Position numbers and translations under genes: made by a program
Shown here: positions 8,982 through 9,825 of the stretch, one piece after another
Layout: every line of letters begins with the position of its first letter
Numbering within the stretch: the stretch's first letter is position 1
The notes under the pieces: generated by a model
Told to the model about the DNA's origin: nothing
Database searches by the model: none
Seen by the model: only the letters and a program-made list of their open reading frames with translations
From: Oscillospiraceae bacterium
Lineage (GTDB): Bacteria; Bacillota_A; Clostridia; Oscillospirales; Oscillospiraceae
Direction: 5' to 3'
Assembly (NCBI GenBank): GCA_031265965.1
Contig: JAISBX010000081.1
Span: 1-9,825, forward strand
Length of the DNA: 9,825 nucleotides

Positions 8982-9003
8982 TACAGGGCGCGTATAGGGC
9001 GCG
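8982..9003. repeat. Tandem 11-bp repeat upstream of hicA
   Basis: TACAGGGCGCG (8982-8992) is followed immediately by TATAGGGCGCG (8993-9003), two head-to-tail units with one difference. The spacing of one helical turn could allow a protein to bind both on one face. It lies in the 137-bp gap between the candidate toxin gene and hicA, in which I see no convincing promoter or terminator. It may equally be a chance duplication. Confidence 0.45.
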
Positions 9004-9042
9004 ACCAAACCGTGCCGGCGAAATCATCCGGTGCGGACAAAG

Positions 9043-9055
9043 ATGTTGAAAACAT
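9043..9055. promoter_or_regulatory. Short palindrome before hicA (operator candidate)
   Basis: ATGTT GAA AACAT is a perfect 5-bp inverted repeat with a 3-nt centre, ending about 15 bp before the proposed hicA start and just before its ribosome binding site. HicB proteins usually repress their own operons through short palindromes near the promoter, so the position is suggestive. However, the HicB encoded here appears to lack its DNA-binding part, so the link is weak. Confidence 0.3.
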
Positions 9056-9069
9056 AAGGGGATGGTCGC

Positions 9070-9249
9070 ATTAAATTCAGGGAAATAGAAAAAATAATAC
9101 TGAGTGATGGATGGACATTCACGCACGCAAAAGGGTCGCATTACCAATATATTCATCCAACAAAGCAAGGAAAAGTGACCATTCCATATCATACCGGCGA
9201 AATTGCTCTGATAATTATTAAATCTATCCTGAAACAGGCAGGATTGTAG
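9070..9249 (+). CDS. hicA: HicA mRNA interferase toxin, apparent ATT start codon
   Basis: HicA is a small double-stranded-RNA-binding-fold ribonuclease that cleaves mRNA and is held inactive by HicB. Translation from 9070 gives 59 residues beginning (I)KFREIEKIILSDGW, then AKGSHYQYIHPTK with the expected catalytic His24, KVTIPYH, and the end KSILKQAGL; this covers the whole family from the first residue to the last. No ATG, GTG or TTG exists between the in-frame stop at 9055-9057 and codon 36. The codon aligned with the usual Met is ATT, with AGGGG about 9 nt upstream (9056-9060). By my count the gene is 37% GC, far below the operon to its left, which suggests transfer. It is either expressed weakly from ATT or was inactivated by start loss. 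hicB follows 11 nt after its stop. Confidence 0.88.
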   Translation: MKFREIEKIILSDGWTFTHAKGSHYQYIHPTKQGKVTIPYHTGEIALIIIKSILKQAGL

Positions 9250-9260
9250 GAGGTTTTAGT

Positions 9261-9569
9261 GTGAGAATAGTTTATCCGGCGTGTTTTTATGCTGATCCCG
9301 AGACGGGAGCATATGCGGTAGAGGTACCGGATTTACCCGGTTGCGCCACGGGAGCAAACAATCTTCCGGATGCCATATTTATGGGAATAGACGCCGCGTC
9401 CGGTTGGGTGCTCACCGAGCTTGAAGAGGGACGGTCTGCTCCTCCCGCCAGCGCACTTGGCGATATACGACCCGACGCGGGAGGCTTTGTGAACTTATTG
9501 GCGCTGGACATAGACGCATACGCGGCAAAATACGGGCGTGAAGCGCAAGCGCTTGTCGAGGCGATATAG
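9261..9569 (+). CDS. hicB: HicB antitoxin, C-terminally shortened
   Basis: HicB binds and neutralises HicA with a partial RNase H-like fold and normally represses the operon through a C-terminal DNA-binding domain. The 102-residue product starts at GTG 9261, with GGAGG 7 nt upstream. It shows the family pattern YPACFYADPETGAYAVEVPDLPGCATGA (residues 5-32), AIFMGIDAASGWVLTELEEG, FVNLLALDIDAYAAKYG and then ends REAQALVEAI. Related Clostridial HicBs typically continue after AYAEKYG with a segment like KKAVRKNLTIPAWLN and a ribbon-helix-helix-like tail of 25-35 residues; this is absent here. The toxin-binding domain looks complete, so it may neutralise HicA but not repress. The last codons contain a 14-bp palindrome. 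The stop overlaps the binding site of the next gene. Confidence 0.92.
   Translation: MRIVYPACFYADPETGAYAVEVPDLPGCATGANNLPDAIFMGIDAASGWVLTELEEGRSAPPASALGDIRPDAGGFVNLLALDIDAYAAKYGREAQALVEAI
9541..9554. repeat. Perfect palindrome at the shortened 3' end of hicB
   Basis: AAGCGC AA GCGCTT is a perfect 6-bp inverted repeat with a 2-nt centre. It sits exactly where the HicB sequence departs from the family pattern (after AAKYGREA). It could be the footprint of a past recombination that removed the HicB tail, or chance in GC-rich DNA. Confidence 0.4.
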
Positions 9570-9580
9570 GCGGTGTCGGG

Positions 9581-9825
9581 TTGGACGGGCTGAACGAATC
9601 ATTATATGCGACAGATGAAATTGCCCGGACGCTCCGCATAGAAGAGGCGGCAATCAAAGACCTTGATTTTGAGATCGGCGTTGTTATCGGACGAAACGGC
9701 GAAGTGATACGGCGAATTAGCGGTGGGGCACATTCGGTCGACGGATCCTCCGGCGCAATCGCGGGAAACATATTCACGCACAATCATCCGGGCGGCATTT
9801 GCGCGTTTTCTAAAGATGATATGGT
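9581..9825 (+). CDS. JAMM/JAB (MPN) metalloprotease-fold protein, N-terminal part
   Basis: The frame runs off the right edge after 81 full codons. It contains a complete JAMM zinc motif: Glu31 in DFEIGVVIG, then THNHPGGICAFSKDD, giving His67-x-His69, seven residues, Ser77, two residues, Asp80. JAMM proteins include isopeptidases and peptidases that act on ubiquitin-like tails, RadC, and domains found in phage head-morphogenesis (MuF-type) proteins. The sequence before the motif (RNGEVIRRISGGAHSV) resembles the phage or mobile-element type more than RadC, by recollection. No ATG precedes the motif in frame; TTG 9581 is the only ordinary start after the upstream stop at 9539-9541, with AGGCGG 7 nt ahead. 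It begins 11 nt after hicB and is probably cotranscribed. Substrate and full length are unknown. Confidence 0.8.
   Translation, partial: MDGLNESLYATDEIARTLRIEEAAIKDLDFEIGVVIGRNGEVIRRISGGAHSVDGSSGAIAGNIFTHNHPGGICAFSKDDM

Noticed and set aside
8823..9074. Plus-strand frame of 83 codons spanning the end of the candidate toxin gene and the gap before hicA
   Set aside because: Most of it overlaps the candidate toxin gene in another frame. The remainder has no family signal, and no ribosome binding site precedes its start.
9062..9088. ATG at 9062 as the hicA start
   Set aside because: It is in another frame, encodes only eight codons before TAG, and has no spacing to the purine-rich site. It would need an indel to join hicA.

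Overview
The window reads as chromosomal DNA of a GC-rich member of the Firmicutes (Clostridia, perhaps an Oscillospirales-type gut anaerobe). The gene order rimP-nusA-ylxR-ylxQ-infB-rbfA-nrnA-truB-ribF, the purine-rich ribosome binding sites and the DHH phosphoesterase between rbfA and truB all fit. The order-level placement is inference only.

Positions 1-7654 hold one nine-gene operon, all on the minus strand. It encodes ribosome maturation (RimP, RbfA), transcription elongation and termination (NusA), two small RNA-binding proteins (YlxR/RnpM, YlxQ), initiation factor IF2, a nano-RNase/pAp phosphatase (NrnA), tRNA pseudouridine-55 synthase (TruB) and flavokinase/FAD synthetase (RibF, cut by the left edge after 270 codons). 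The genes are packed with four overlaps (three of them ATGA) and gaps of 4 to 30 nt, so translation is probably coupled along much of the operon.

Positions 7655-8037 are a divergent intergenic region. It holds a plausible minus-strand promoter, a leader of about 240 nt for rimP, an intrinsic terminator-like hairpin inside that leader, and an 8-nt segment of that hairpin that is exactly complementary to the rimP Shine-Dalgarno sequence. This looks like an attenuator, possibly with a translational layer. A good plus-strand promoter and an AT-rich palindromic and direct-repeat element lie between the two divergent start sites.

Positions 8038-9825 are an accessory plus-strand block. In order it has a Panacea-domain (DUF4065) antitoxin-like gene overlapping an unclassified partner that is probably its toxin; a hicA toxin gene that seems to start with ATT and has only about 37% GC; a hicB antitoxin gene that ends before the usual C-terminal DNA-binding part; and the beginning of a JAMM/JAB metalloprotease-fold gene that runs off the right edge. 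This is best read as a small toxin-antitoxin or mobile-element-derived island beside a conserved housekeeping operon.

The most interesting points are the unclassified Panacea partner, the ATT start of hicA, the shortened hicB abutting a JAMM gene, and the rimP leader.
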